From an uncultured Bacteroidales bacterium (GTDB taxonomy: Bacteria; Bacteroidota; Bacteroidia; Bacteroidales; Tenuifilaceae), in assembly GCA_937926785.1 (NCBI GenBank), contig CALBBQ010000025.1:1-49005 (forward strand): a stretch of DNA of 49,005 bases. Direction: 5' to 3'. Shown piece after piece: positions 7,382 through 15,453 of this stretch. Under the pieces are notes generated by a model that did not search any database, had not been told where the DNA came from, and worked only from the letters and a program-made list of their open reading frames with translations. Positions within the stretch are counted from its first letter, which is position 1; every line of letters begins with the position of its first letter. The translations under genes were made by a program, and so were the position numbers.

Positions 7382-8472
7382 TTAAAGTTTATATTCAAAG
7401 CTAAGAAGAATATGGTGCTGGAAGCTTTGTTCCGTATCGAATGGTTTCCAGCCTTGATAGTTTAGCGATACATTTATCCCTTTCGCTGGATTGTAATGTA
7501 CGCCGGTTATGTAGGCATCTCCTATGCCGTTGTAATACCAGCTTTGGGAATCGCCACTAAGGATATTAGCCCGAAGCTGGTCGAAACGCACAAATAGCTC
7601 CACGTTTGTATGAGTGGTAACGCTGCCAAAAACTGAAAATCCGTAAAGATTATGATTTTTGATATTCAGGTGATCTTTGCGGTAGTTAAATTCTGCTCCA
7701 ACTCTGAACTTGCCATCGGACTTATAGCCTGTAAAAATGAGAAAAGTTGTTGCACTCCTGGTTTTGAGGGGTTATCGGATTTGTTGTAATCGGTGTAAAA
7801 ACGGGTTTGCAACCCTTTTATGGGGTTAAAGTCAACTCCTCCGGCTAGCTTAACATCGCCATAGTCATCCTGATTGTAGCGAAAACCCTCTCCATTGGTT
7901 AGAGCAATGTCGAATGATATGGTGTTGGCAGGCTTAAAGCAGGCAATAAATCCCAGGTCGGCACTGGGAATATGGTAGTAACGATCCTGAAACGTTTCGG
8001 CCAGATAGCGGTAACCCCAGAACTTTTCCTGAGTAATGTAGTGATTTTGTAGGATAGCACTTGCTTGTAGGGTAATGGCATCGGTTATCTCCCATTCCAA
8101 CGATGCAAATTTTAGGGTCATGGTGTAGTAGCTCCCTTCCTTTGAGGTGCTGGTAACATTAAGAGTATCGCCAAAGGCATTTGTAACCGTTAAGGTTCCT
8201 ACTGTTGTGGGGCGCCCCGCATCAATAATAACTTTACCCAATAGATGCTTGCTGAAGTGGTACTGGTAGCCAAAGTGTGCCCGCCCAAACCAAAAACCGT
8301 AGGTTTTTTGAGCATTGCGTGTTGCGTTATAATCGAAATTACCAAAAACCTGAATAATCGGTTTGCCGCTTGGCTTGAACGAACTGTCTGGAGCTTGTAG
8401 TGTTGGGTTCTGCGAATAGACCCTCACTCCTAACAGTAAGAAAATGAGTAAATTGTAATGTGTTTTGCCCAT
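7382..8472 (-). pseudogene. Phosphate-selective-porin-like outer membrane protein, frameshifted
   Basis: A porin-like gene read in two frames. The first part (8472 to about 7745) encodes a signal peptide ending near VYSQ and beta-strands such as FGRAHFGYQY and LLGKVIIDAG. The normal frame then runs into a stop at 7666. In the next frame the sequence continues IFTGYKSDGKFRVGAEF and FVRFDQLRAN and ends LLSFEYKL, a typical outer-membrane C terminus ending in hydrophobic/aromatic residues. One missing base in or next to the T-rich run around 7741-7750 (minus-strand CTTTTCTC) explains the break. It may be a real mutation, phase variation or a sequencing indel. The restored protein would be about 363 residues. 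It follows the permease gene after a 123-bp gap holding a strong hairpin. Confidence 0.8.
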
Positions 8473-8541
8473 CTTTTCAAGACAAAAAATGGATTGATAA
8501 ACAAAAAATCAGTACTTTTCTAAAATCTTACCCGGGCATAC

Positions 8542-8570
8542 TCCTGTTTTAGGGGTTGCCTAAAACAGGA
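8542..8570. terminator. Strong hairpin inside the operon, possible attenuator or processing site
   Basis: Perfect inverted repeat with 12-bp arms (TCCTGTTTTAGG and its complement) and a 5-base loop, in the 123-bp gap between the permease and porin genes. No T-run follows on the minus strand, so it is not a classic intrinsic terminator. It could lower expression of the downstream genes or protect the upstream mRNA end. Confidence 0.55.
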
Positions 8571-8595
8571 AGTTCGACCTGGTAAAAGTGATGAT

Positions 8596-9939
8596 TTAAA
8601 ATAGCGCTCCATAGATTAAACCGCTAATGGTAGTCATAACTACAACAAGCGAAACGTAAGCTATGGTTTTTCTGGTTCCTATAACTCCTCGAATCACCAA
8701 CATATTGGGTAGCGATAGCGATGGGCCTGCCAGAAGTAGGGCCAGTGCAGGGCCTTTCCCCATACCCGATGCAAGTAACCCCTGAAGTATGGGAACTTCG
8801 GTTAGAGTAGCAAAGTACATGAATGCTCCAACAATCGATGCAAAAAAATTGGCAAAAATGGAGTTCCCGCCCACAAGGTAGGCAATCCAATCGTTAGGGA
8901 TTACGCCTGCAATGGTTTGCCCATCGTGCGTTGAGCCCAACAGAAACCCGGCAGTTACAACGCCTACTGCCAGCAGTGGCATGATTTGCTTGGCAAATCC
9001 CCATGAAGCAATTGTCCATTCCTTGTTTTCCTCATCGTTTTTATCCTTGAGGGTGATAACAGCCAGCGACACTATTGCAACAAGCATAGGAACAAGTGGA
9101 AGAATTTTGGGGTCGGAAACCAAAGTGTTTGCCAGCAAAACCGAAAGCAATGTAGCTACTACTGCTCCTGCTACCCACTGCCATTTTATTTTTAAAATGT
9201 AAATTAACGAGTAGGCAAGTAGTAAGCCAAAGAATCCTGTAATATACCATTTATAGGTGAATAGGTAGTACCATGCGCTCGATGTGTCATCGGCGGCAGG
9301 TTTACCCCAATTGGCAAATACAAGAATAAGAACCAGGGTGAAAAAGTGAAATGAGGTTTGCCACATGGGACGCTTCTCTGGTGGCAGTACGATGTTCATT
9401 TGACCCTCGCGCTTTGCTTTTTCCTCCTTGCGGTAAATAATCGACATTGCGACTCCAATAATTATACTAAATGCAACTGCCCCAATAGTTCGGGCAATAC
9501 CCATTTCAATTCCTAAAATGCGTGCGGTTAGTATTATTGCCAGAATGTTAATGGCAGGGCCGGAGTAAAGGAATGCTATTGCAGGGCCTAATCCTGCACC
9601 ACGCTTGTGAATACTTGAGAATAACGGTAAAATTGTGCAGCTGCAAACAGCCAGAATTGTGCCCGAAACGGCAGCTACCGTATAAGCAAGCCATTTCTTG
9701 GCATTAGCTCCAAAGTAGCGCAGAACAGAGCCCTGACTTACAAAAACCGAGATAACCCCCGCAATAAAAAAGGCCGGAAGAAGGCATAACACAACGTGTT
9801 CGCGAGCATACCATCGGGTTAAATCGAGCGTAGCATCCACTGCCGTCCGGAAAGTAGCGCTATCGACCGGCATGAAGAATGCTAAGGCAAAGAAAAATAC
9901 AATCCAGAAAAGTATCTGAAGCTCCTTTTTGGTTTCCAT
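8596..9939 (-). CDS. DUF318/ArsP-type permease
   Basis: A 447-residue inner-membrane protein with about ten to twelve hydrophobic segments. It has the family signature CSCTILPLF (C99, C101) followed by KRGAGLGPAIAFLYSGPAINI, seen in permease/ArsP_1 (DUF318) proteins. A second matching repeat, ALLLAGPSLSLPNM, occurs near the C terminus. Characterised ArsP proteins export trivalent organoarsenicals; other members are linked to metal or sulfur anion efflux. It lies 22 bp after the ArsG-like gene, as in Bacteroides arsenic operons. Expression is probably governed by the ArsR operator at 11765-11789. The exact substrate cannot be read from sequence. Confidence 0.82.
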   Translation of the reverse strand: METKKELQILFWIVFFFALAFFMPVDSATFRTAVDATLDLTRWYAREHVVLCLLPAFFIAGVISVFVSQGSVLRYFGANAKKWLAYTVAAVSGTILAVCSCTILPLFSSIHKRGAGLGPAIAFLYSGPAINILAIILTARILGIEMGIARTIGAVAFSIIIGVAMSIIYRKEEKAKREGQMNIVLPPEKRPMWQTSFHFFTLVLILVFANWGKPAADDTSSAWYYLFTYKWYITGFFGLLLAYSLIYILKIKWQWVAGAVVATLLSVLLANTLVSDPKILPLVPMLVAIVSLAVITLKDKNDEENKEWTIASWGFAKQIMPLLAVGVVTAGFLLGSTHDGQTIAGVIPNDWIAYLVGGNSIFANFFASIVGAFMYFATLTEVPILQGLLASGMGKGPALALLLAGPSLSLPNMLVIRGVIGTRKTIAYVSLVVVMTTISGLIYGALF

Positions 9940-9961
9940 AGAAGAACTCGTTTAGTTTGTT

Positions 9962-10663
9962 TTAAAATAGAAAAATACTCATGTAGTAAATGCCAACACC
10001 AATAAAAACAAAGGCAACCACACGCCTGAACCATAGTTCGAAAGTCTTTACCTTATTGTAAAGCGAGCCAATACCTCCAACGGTAAAGGCAATGAAGTAG
10101 GCAAAAATAATTACGGGCAAGCCTGTTCCAAAGGCATAAATTATAGGTAGATAAAGCCCTTTAACGCTCGATATGGTCATGGGAATAAGCATTCCAAAGT
10201 AAAGCACTCCGCTATAGGGACAAAACGCAAGGGCAAATAAAACACCCATTAAAAGTACGCTAAGGAAATTACCACTTTTGGCCTTTTCTCCAATACGCTC
10301 CGATAGTTTTCCTGTGTTTCCAAACTTTATTCTTATCACATCGAGCATGAAAAGACCAATGAGGATGAGTGCTGGTCCTATGATGCGTTCACCGTACTTG
10401 TTAAGAAATCCGGCAATTTTAAACTGGCTTGCGCCAAAAAAGAATACCAGCCCAATGGCGGTGTAGGTAATTGCCCGTCCTAAGGTGTAAATTAATCCGC
10501 TATAGAACACTCGTCTCTGGTTTTCAATATCCTTCCCGATGTAGGCAATCGCAGTGATATTAGTTGCCAGCGGGCAAGGGCTGATGGAAGTAGCAAGCCC
10601 TAGCAGAAATGCAGTTAAAATAGGAATATCAGAACCTTGAATTAAACCCTGAATAAACTCCAT
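9962..10663 (-). CDS. ArsG-like CcdA-family membrane protein
   Basis: A 233-residue, roughly six-helix membrane protein of the CcdA/DsbD-beta type. The two redox cysteines typical of CcdA are present: C30 in SISPCPLATN and C148 in AFCPYSG. In CcdA these carry reducing power from cytoplasmic thioredoxin across the inner membrane. It sits 2 bp after the ArsF-like lipoprotein gene and after a mini-thioredoxin gene, so the three could form a complete relay: cytosol to membrane to periplasmic lipoprotein (inference). Proteins of this subfamily in Bacteroides are called ArsG and are described as aromatic arsenical efflux permeases; efflux and electron transfer are both possible. Confidence 0.82.
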   Translation of the reverse strand: MEFIQGLIQGSDIPILTAFLLGLATSISPCPLATNITAIAYIGKDIENQRRVFYSGLIYTLGRAITYTAIGLVFFFGASQFKIAGFLNKYGERIIGPALILIGLFMLDVIRIKFGNTGKLSERIGEKAKSGNFLSVLLMGVLFALAFCPYSGVLYFGMLIPMTISSVKGLYLPIIYAFGTGLPVIIFAYFIAFTVGGIGSLYNKVKTFELWFRRVVAFVFIGVGIYYMSIFLF

Positions 10664-10665
10664 GG

Positions 10666-11097
10666 CTAATCGTTAATTAGTTTTATTACCTCCTTTGCCA
10701 GTTCCTCGCGGAATTTGTCGGAGCTGCTATGAATAACGCTGAAAGCCATGTTGGTAAGGTTCACATTCTTATTCCCTTTAACCACTAAAAGGGTAGAACC
10801 ATAAACGCCATACTTTTCGCATATTTGCCTGTTCCTACCCTCATCGGCATTTAAAACTTGCAGCTCCACCTTCCCTCTTTCCGCTTCATCTTTTAGGTTG
10901 AGCTCAAATGCAGCGCGGGTTTCGTTTTCAATGGCAATGCATGTCGGACAGCGGTGTTCACCGTGAAAGTAGTAAACGGTTACCAAATCGTTATTGGTGT
11001 CGGCACTTATTGTATTCGTGCTTTCGCCTGATTTACCCGCGCACCCTCCAAGGTAGAGGGTGGTAAGTATCAATAGGGTGTATTTTATTATTTTCAT
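10666..11097 (-). CDS. ArsF-like thioredoxin-fold lipoprotein
   Basis: A 143-residue predicted lipoprotein. The lipobox LGGC places the lipidated cysteine at C19, so the mature protein faces the periplasm. The thioredoxin-like domain (about 38-140) has a CPTC active site (C50, C53) after VYYFHGEHR and an extra cysteine at C93. It resembles the ArsF family, annotated in Bacteroidota as a nitrophenyl-arsenical reductase subunit. It lies between, and 2 bp from, both the mini-thioredoxin and the CcdA-like gene. Likely role: periplasmic thiol reductant fed by the membrane partner. Confidence 0.82.
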   Translation of the reverse strand: MKIIKYTLLILTTLYLGGCAGKSGESTNTISADTNNDLVTVYYFHGEHRCPTCIAIENETRAAFELNLKDEAERGKVELQVLNADEGRNRQICEKYGVYGSTLLVVKGNKNVNLTNMAFSVIHSSSDKFREELAKEVIKLIND

Positions 11098-11099
11098 GG

Positions 11100-11342
11100 T
11101 TACTGCTGAATTTTAGTAATTGTTTCCTTAACCTCGTGAACATTGGGAACGCGCCCCGATAGAACAACCTTTTCGTTGATTACCAGGGCAGGGGTACGCA
11201 TCACCCCGTAATTCATAATATCAACAATATCTTCAACTTTTGAGATATTGGCCTGGATGCCTAATTCGTTTACGGCATTCTGTGTGGTTTGCTCTAATGC
11301 CTTGCACTTAGGGCAACCTGTTCCTAAAATCTTAATTTCCAT
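11100..11342 (-). CDS. Redox-active mini-thioredoxin (CPKC)
   Basis: An 80-residue thioredoxin-like protein of the small MTH895-type redox-disulfide family. The active site is TGCPKC (C10, C13), followed by the cis-proline region MRTPALVIN and GRVP. No signal peptide, so cytoplasmic. It is second in the operon, 26 bp after arsR, and the usual neighbour of ArsG-like permeases. Its probable job is to deliver electrons to the CcdA-like membrane protein, or to reduce a bound oxyanion or persulfide (inference). Confidence 0.87.
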   Translation of the reverse strand: MEIKILGTGCPKCKALEQTTQNAVNELGIQANISKVEDIVDIMNYGVMRTPALVINEKVVLSGRVPNVHEVKETITKIQQ

Positions 11343-11368
11343 GGTAGAATTGTTTTAATGGTTTGACT

Positions 11369-11731
11369 TTATTTTGAACTTGTTTTTGTTTTGCACGAAT
11401 CAGGCTCGTTTAGCTTAAAACTATCTAAGTAGTTCATATCGAATAGGTTTAGAAAAAGCCGTTGAACCTCGTCCCTGCTTTCTTTATTGATACAATACTT
11501 AATTCTGGGAGGATTAAATTCACCCTGAATAAGGCCAGCTTCGCGGAGTTCTGTCAGATGTTGCGATAGAGTACTCCGGGCGATGGGTAAATCGCTTACA
11601 ATATCGCCACTGTAGCAGCAGCTTTGTTTTGCAAGAGTTTGAATGATTTGAACTCTGGCCGGATGGCCTAAAGCCCTGGCATAGCGTGCCAACTTGATTT
11701 GTTCTTCGGTGTATTTGCTTGCCTTTTTCAT
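11369..11731 (-). CDS. ArsR/SmtB-family transcriptional repressor
   Basis: A 120-residue winged-helix regulator. ArsR-family segments are clear: LGHPARVQIIQTL (helix 1-2), the recognition helix ARSTLSQHLTELREAGLI (51-68), and the wing. The E. coli ArsR metal site ELCVCDL is not present; instead there is an adjacent cysteine pair C38-C39 (QSCCYSGDI), plus C80 and C113. Thiol-binding inducers such as arsenite, or reactive sulfur species as in BigR/SqrR, are therefore possible. It is the first gene of the leftward operon, and a 25-bp dyad just upstream is its likely operator, so autoregulation is expected. Confidence 0.9.
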   Translation of the reverse strand: MKKASKYTEEQIKLARYARALGHPARVQIIQTLAKQSCCYSGDIVSDLPIARSTLSQHLTELREAGLIQGEFNPPRIKYCINKESRDEVQRLFLNLFDMNYLDSFKLNEPDSCKTKTSSK

Positions 11732-11750
11732 AGTTCAAAGAATTCCATTG

Positions 11751-11789
11751 CAAAAATAAAAATATTTTGCATTTCGTAAAAATGCGAAA
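11751..11789 (-). promoter_or_regulatory. Operon promoter with overlapping ArsR operator
   Basis: On the minus strand a -7 box TATTTTTG (plus-strand 11751-11758) lies 20 bp in front of the arsR start codon. A TTTA at 11777-11780 sits at -33 distance (18-bp spacing). An inverted repeat with 10-bp arms, TTTTGCATTT (11765-11774) and AAATGCGAAA (11780-11789), one mismatch and a 5-bp spacer, covers the -33 and spacer. That is the expected layout for an ArsR-type repressor. No such dyad was noticed ahead of other genes of the operon. Confidence 0.65.
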
Positions 11790-11920
11790 CGTTTTTTTCC
11801 CGATTCTTTTCCGTCACTCAAGTGAAAATGAATGGGCACCAAACACTGGGGTAATCTGATAAAAATCTATGGCAAAGGCGTAAATGAAAGAACTTGAAGG
11901 CATGAAAAGTAGGAGGGCCT

Positions 11921-12754
11921 CTAGTAGGTAATCTTTCGTGTAATTTTATACTCTAATTTCTTATCCCTTACCCTGTTGCTCTTATTAACCTTGCATTGGT
12001 AAGTAAGTTTTTCAATCCAGTTGCCGTAGCTGTCGTAGGTGTATTCGTAGTAGTAGCCCTGCTCAAGTTTGCTATTGGGTAAGGCTTCAAGGGTAACATC
12101 GCCGTAGCGATTAAATTCTCTTTTAATTGATGAGGCTGACTCAGGCATTTTGGGATCGAGGGGATAGGTAGTGGCTCCTATGAACTGGTCGTTAGCCTTA
12201 TAGCTGAGCACCCTGATGGTGTTGTTTTGGGGTAGGTAGATTATTCGTTCGGTGCCGGTATGAACCCCTTTTTCGTTGAATATTGTAACCTCGGTAATTT
12301 TTCGGGTATTATCGGCAGTGATCTGAGCCCTTTGTTTTACCTGGTTTTCAAAAAGTGTAGTGATCTCTTCCAGCACGCCGGTGCTATCGTTATAGGTAAG
12401 AAGTACCTGCTCGGTGATCCAGCCCTTGAAGTTCATGAATTGGCGGTAAACCTTTTTGGTTAGCTCCCCTTTTGAGTTGTACTCCCAGCTGCTTTCGCCA
12501 ATAATTCCGCCAGCCTTGTTAAACCGTTTTTCGTGCACTATCAATCCGTTTGAGTTATACTGCTTTACTACCCGGAAGTAAGTGGGAAGCCCGCTACGGG
12601 GTATAAGCAGTTCGTGAATCTCCTCAACAGCCCTGAATGCAAGACCTTTCGATTCGGGAGCCCTCGATGATAAGTAGATGTCAATGGCTGGTTGTGATCT
12701 AACAACAACCGGTACAACAAGGATAATTACAAGAAAAGTTTTAAGCGAACGCAT
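11921..12754 (-). CDS. Exported hypothetical protein with RHS/YD-like strands
   Basis: A 277-residue protein of unknown function. The start at 12754 (MRSLKTFLVIILVV) gives a clean signal peptide ending near VRSQ; a longer frame to 12829 adds an AT-rich leader and overlaps the divergent promoter region. The mature part is a series of short beta-strand units of the form VYRQFMNFKGWITEQVLLTYNDSTG, EYNSKGEL and YEYTYDSYGNWIEK, resembling the YD/RHS-type repeats found in Bacteroidota envelope proteins. Likely periplasmic or outer-membrane associated. It is transcribed alone, divergent from the RNA methyltransferase gene, with 190 bp between it and arsR that hold only the arsR promoter. Confidence 0.7.
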   Translation of the reverse strand: MRSLKTFLVIILVVPVVVRSQPAIDIYLSSRAPESKGLAFRAVEEIHELLIPRSGLPTYFRVVKQYNSNGLIVHEKRFNKAGGIIGESSWEYNSKGELTKKVYRQFMNFKGWITEQVLLTYNDSTGVLEEITTLFENQVKQRAQITADNTRKITEVTIFNEKGVHTGTERIIYLPQNNTIRVLSYKANDQFIGATTYPLDPKMPESASSIKREFNRYGDVTLEALPNSKLEQGYYYEYTYDSYGNWIEKLTYQCKVNKSNRVRDKKLEYKITRKITY

Positions 12755-12869
12755 GCTACTCAATTTTGGGTAAATATAGTAAAACAGGTTGTAGATTCTA
12801 CGGTTAATAATGAGAATCAGTTTAACCAAGCCGCTATGCTATTTATCGAAATTTTGTAAACTTTGCAGA

Positions 12870-13997
12870 ATGATACCACAGGGATGTAATCCGGAATGCA
12901 GAGGTTGTAGCCATAGGGAGTGGCCACTGGAGAAAAGTATTGGGCAGAAATGCGAGTTTTTGAAAAAAAAACTGTTGAACTGGGCTGATACAGTAGAACC
13001 GGTACGCTCGGTTTCCGATGAAAGGCGCTGGGGGTACCGCTCCAAAACAACACTCACAGCAAATTATTCTGGAACAGGCTGGGAGCTGGGCATGTGGCGG
13101 CGCGATACTATTATTCCCATTCCAAATTGTCCGGTTCATCATCAGGGGCTAAACGAGATATTAAAAATACTAGTCAATTCAATTCCAGCTACCCCGGTTT
13201 TTGGGTTGAAATATGTTGTTGTTTCAGGAGCCCAGGTGGTGCTGGTGATAAAGTCGAAGAAGGATCCCGGAGATGATTGGTTAAGCCCTAGTGTTACTGG
13301 CGAATTGAAAGGGCTCAAGGTTGAAGGCCTATGGTACCACATGAACCCTTCTACCGGCCGAAGAATTTTTGAGAAAACCGGATGGCGCTTGGTATGGGGT
13401 AAGCCCCGCTCTGTGGACTATAATGGGCTACTCTACGGTCCTGCTGCTTTTCAGCAGCTGATACCTGAACTCTATAACCAGTCGTTGGACGAGGCTGAAT
13501 GCTTCCTACAGCCCGACAGCAATAGCACAGTTATAGATTTGTACTGTGGAACCGGCAACTCCATGCGTCGCTGGGTAAAGTGTGGAGCCACTGTGCTTGG
13601 GGTGGAGCTTGGTGGGGAGGCTGTAGAGTGCGCCAAAATTAATGTTCCAGAAGCACTTGTGCTTCGCGGTGCATGCAGGCAAAGGGTTCCGCAACTTACG
13701 GAATGGTCTAATGTAAGTAAAAATTCAGGACGAAAGGTATTGCTGTATGTCAATCCCCCACGTACCGGGCTTGAGTCGGAAGTGTTGGATTGGATTGTTA
13801 ATGAGGGTTTACCCCTGCGGATGGCTTACCTGTCGTGCAGTCCGGGAACGCTATCCAAAGATATCGATTTCCTTTGCAGGAATGGGTATAGGTTGCAGCG
13901 CTGCATTCCGTTCGACTTTTTCCCTCAAACCCACCACGTGGAAACGCTTGCACTACTCCAAAGAACTAGCGTTGGTATGCCGAAGCATCAACGCTAA
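12870..13997 (+). CDS. TrmA/RumA-family 23S rRNA or tRNA uracil-5-methyltransferase
   Basis: A 375-residue S-adenosylmethionine-dependent RNA m5U methyltransferase. The N terminus has an iron-sulfur cysteine set C6, C10, C13 and C28 as in RumA/RlmD. The SAM site is VIDLYCGTGN (about 221-230), followed by GVEL, the NPPRTGL loop (in place of the usual DPPR), and the catalytic cysteine in LSCSPGTL (C323). No clear N-terminal TRAM domain is seen, so it is shorter than E. coli RlmD (about 430). The start at 12870 (MIPQGC) is preferred because the upstream extension overlaps the AT-rich promoter. The last 32 bp overlap the convergent antiporter gene. The target base is not known. Confidence 0.82.
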   Translation: MIPQGCNPECRGCSHREWPLEKSIGQKCEFLKKKLLNWADTVEPVRSVSDERRWGYRSKTTLTANYSGTGWELGMWRRDTIIPIPNCPVHHQGLNEILKILVNSIPATPVFGLKYVVVSGAQVVLVIKSKKDPGDDWLSPSVTGELKGLKVEGLWYHMNPSTGRRIFEKTGWRLVWGKPRSVDYNGLLYGPAAFQQLIPELYNQSLDEAECFLQPDSNSTVIDLYCGTGNSMRRWVKCGATVLGVELGGEAVECAKINVPEALVLRGACRQRVPQLTEWSNVSKNSGRKVLLYVNPPRTGLESEVLDWIVNEGLPLRMAYLSCSPGTLSKDIDFLCRNGYRLQRCIPFDFFPQTHHVETLALLQRTSVGMPKHQR

Positions 13998-15447
13998 GAC
14001 AGTTGAAGCTCTCCTTTAACGAGGCTTTGTCTTCGGCAACAATTATCAGCTTGTCGTTAGGTTCTATTATTGTAGAACCCGTTGGCGAGATATACCTCTC
14101 GTTACGCTGGATAAGTACAATTAGTGATTTTTCCGGAAAGTTGAGGTCAACTATTCGTTGCCCCACTACACAGCTGTCTTCCGGGATTTCCACTTCAACC
14201 ATTTCGGAGCTGATGTTCTCTCTAAGCATTACATCCACAGGGGTAATCTGTTTTACCCGTTGAGGTAGCAGAACCCTAAACCAACGGGCAACTCTAATTA
14301 AAGTAGTACCCTGAATGAGCACCGATGTGATTGTGATAAAAAATACGATGTTGAATATCTCTTGAGCTTTTTGCATTCCTGCAATCATTGGGTAGGTAGC
14401 CAGTACAATTGGAACTGCTCCACGTAACCCCACCCAGGCTATGTACCAACGTTCCCTATTTTTCATTTTAAAAGGGGCTAGGCTAATGAATACGCTGAGC
14501 GGACGGGCTACAAGCATCAAACCAAAGGCAATTAGAAAACCCGTACCCATGTGGGGTATAATATCTTTAGCATTGACCAGTAAGCCAAGAGTTATAAACA
14601 AAACAATCTGCATGAGCCATGCCAGGCCATCAAACATTTTGAGAATGGTTTTCTTATGGATTAAATGGCTGTTACCGAGAAGCACTGCAGAGAGGTATAC
14701 CGCTAAAAAACCGTTACCACCGATGAAGTCGGTCAACGAAAAGGTCAGAAGCATTAGGGTGATGGCCAGAACCGGGTAAAGCCCTTCGTATTCAAGTTTA
14801 AGGTTGTTTATAATGTACCGGCTTGCATATCCAAAGCCTAATCCCAGTCCAACTCCAATAACTATTTGGCTGAGGAATAACCTAACTACCTCCCAAAAGG
14901 TAAGTGCCGGACTTGTAGCCAACCCCAAAAAGATTATGGTTAACAAATAGGCCATGGGATCGTTGCTACCGCTTTCAAGCTCAAGGGTGGGACGCAGATT
15001 TCCCTTAAGCGCGAGGTTTTTTGAACGGAGTATTGAGAAAACTGCTGCCGCATCGGTTGATGATATGATGGCCCCAATCAGGAAACTTTCCACCACGTTA
15101 AAATCGCTTACCAGCCAAGTGATAGTTCCGGCGAATAGGGTAGTAAGGGCAACCCCAAGGGTTGACAGGGCAACACCATGCCATACCACCGGTTTTATGC
15201 TAATCCAGTTGGTTTCGAAACCGCCGGCAAAAAGAATAAAGTTCAGTGCAACTATGCCTATAAACTGGGTAGTAATGGCGTCGCTGAAAACAATCAATCC
15301 GGAGAATGAGGTGCCGGCAACCATACCCACAACAAGAAAAAAGATAAGGGTTGGCACACCCAGCCGGAACGAGGTTTTGCCAGCCAAGAGACTTATGAAT
15401 AGCAATAGCGATCCAATGAGTAGAAAGTTTTCCGTGGTAAAGTTCAT
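13966..15447 (-). CDS. K+/H+ antiporter, CPA1 family, with RCK_C domain (NhaP2/CvrA-like)
   Basis: A 493-residue inner-membrane antiporter. About twelve hydrophobic segments cover residues 1-385, with the CPA1 ion-site region SSTDAAAVFSILR (about 129-141) and a LESGSNDPMAYLLT segment matching NhaP2. The cytoplasmic C-terminal part (about 405-485) is a TrkA_C/RCK_C regulatory domain with PEDSCVVGQRIVDLNFPEKSLIVLIQR. The family exchanges K+ (or Na+) for protons to control pH and turgor. Its 3' end overlaps the convergent RNA methyltransferase gene by 32 bp. The lipoprotein gene lies 6 bp upstream on the same strand, so the two are probably co-transcribed. Confidence 0.88.
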   Translation of the reverse strand: MNFTTENFLLIGSLLLFISLLAGKTSFRLGVPTLIFFLVVGMVAGTSFSGLIVFSDAITTQFIGIVALNFILFAGGFETNWISIKPVVWHGVALSTLGVALTTLFAGTITWLVSDFNVVESFLIGAIISSTDAAAVFSILRSKNLALKGNLRPTLELESGSNDPMAYLLTIIFLGLATSPALTFWEVVRLFLSQIVIGVGLGLGFGYASRYIINNLKLEYEGLYPVLAITLMLLTFSLTDFIGGNGFLAVYLSAVLLGNSHLIHKKTILKMFDGLAWLMQIVLFITLGLLVNAKDIIPHMGTGFLIAFGLMLVARPLSVFISLAPFKMKNRERWYIAWVGLRGAVPIVLATYPMIAGMQKAQEIFNIVFFITITSVLIQGTTLIRVARWFRVLLPQRVKQITPVDVMLRENISSEMVEVEIPEDSCVVGQRIVDLNFPEKSLIVLIQRNERYISPTGSTIIEPNDKLIIVAEDKASLKESFNCLSVDASAYQR

Positions 15448-15453
15448 TGGCTC

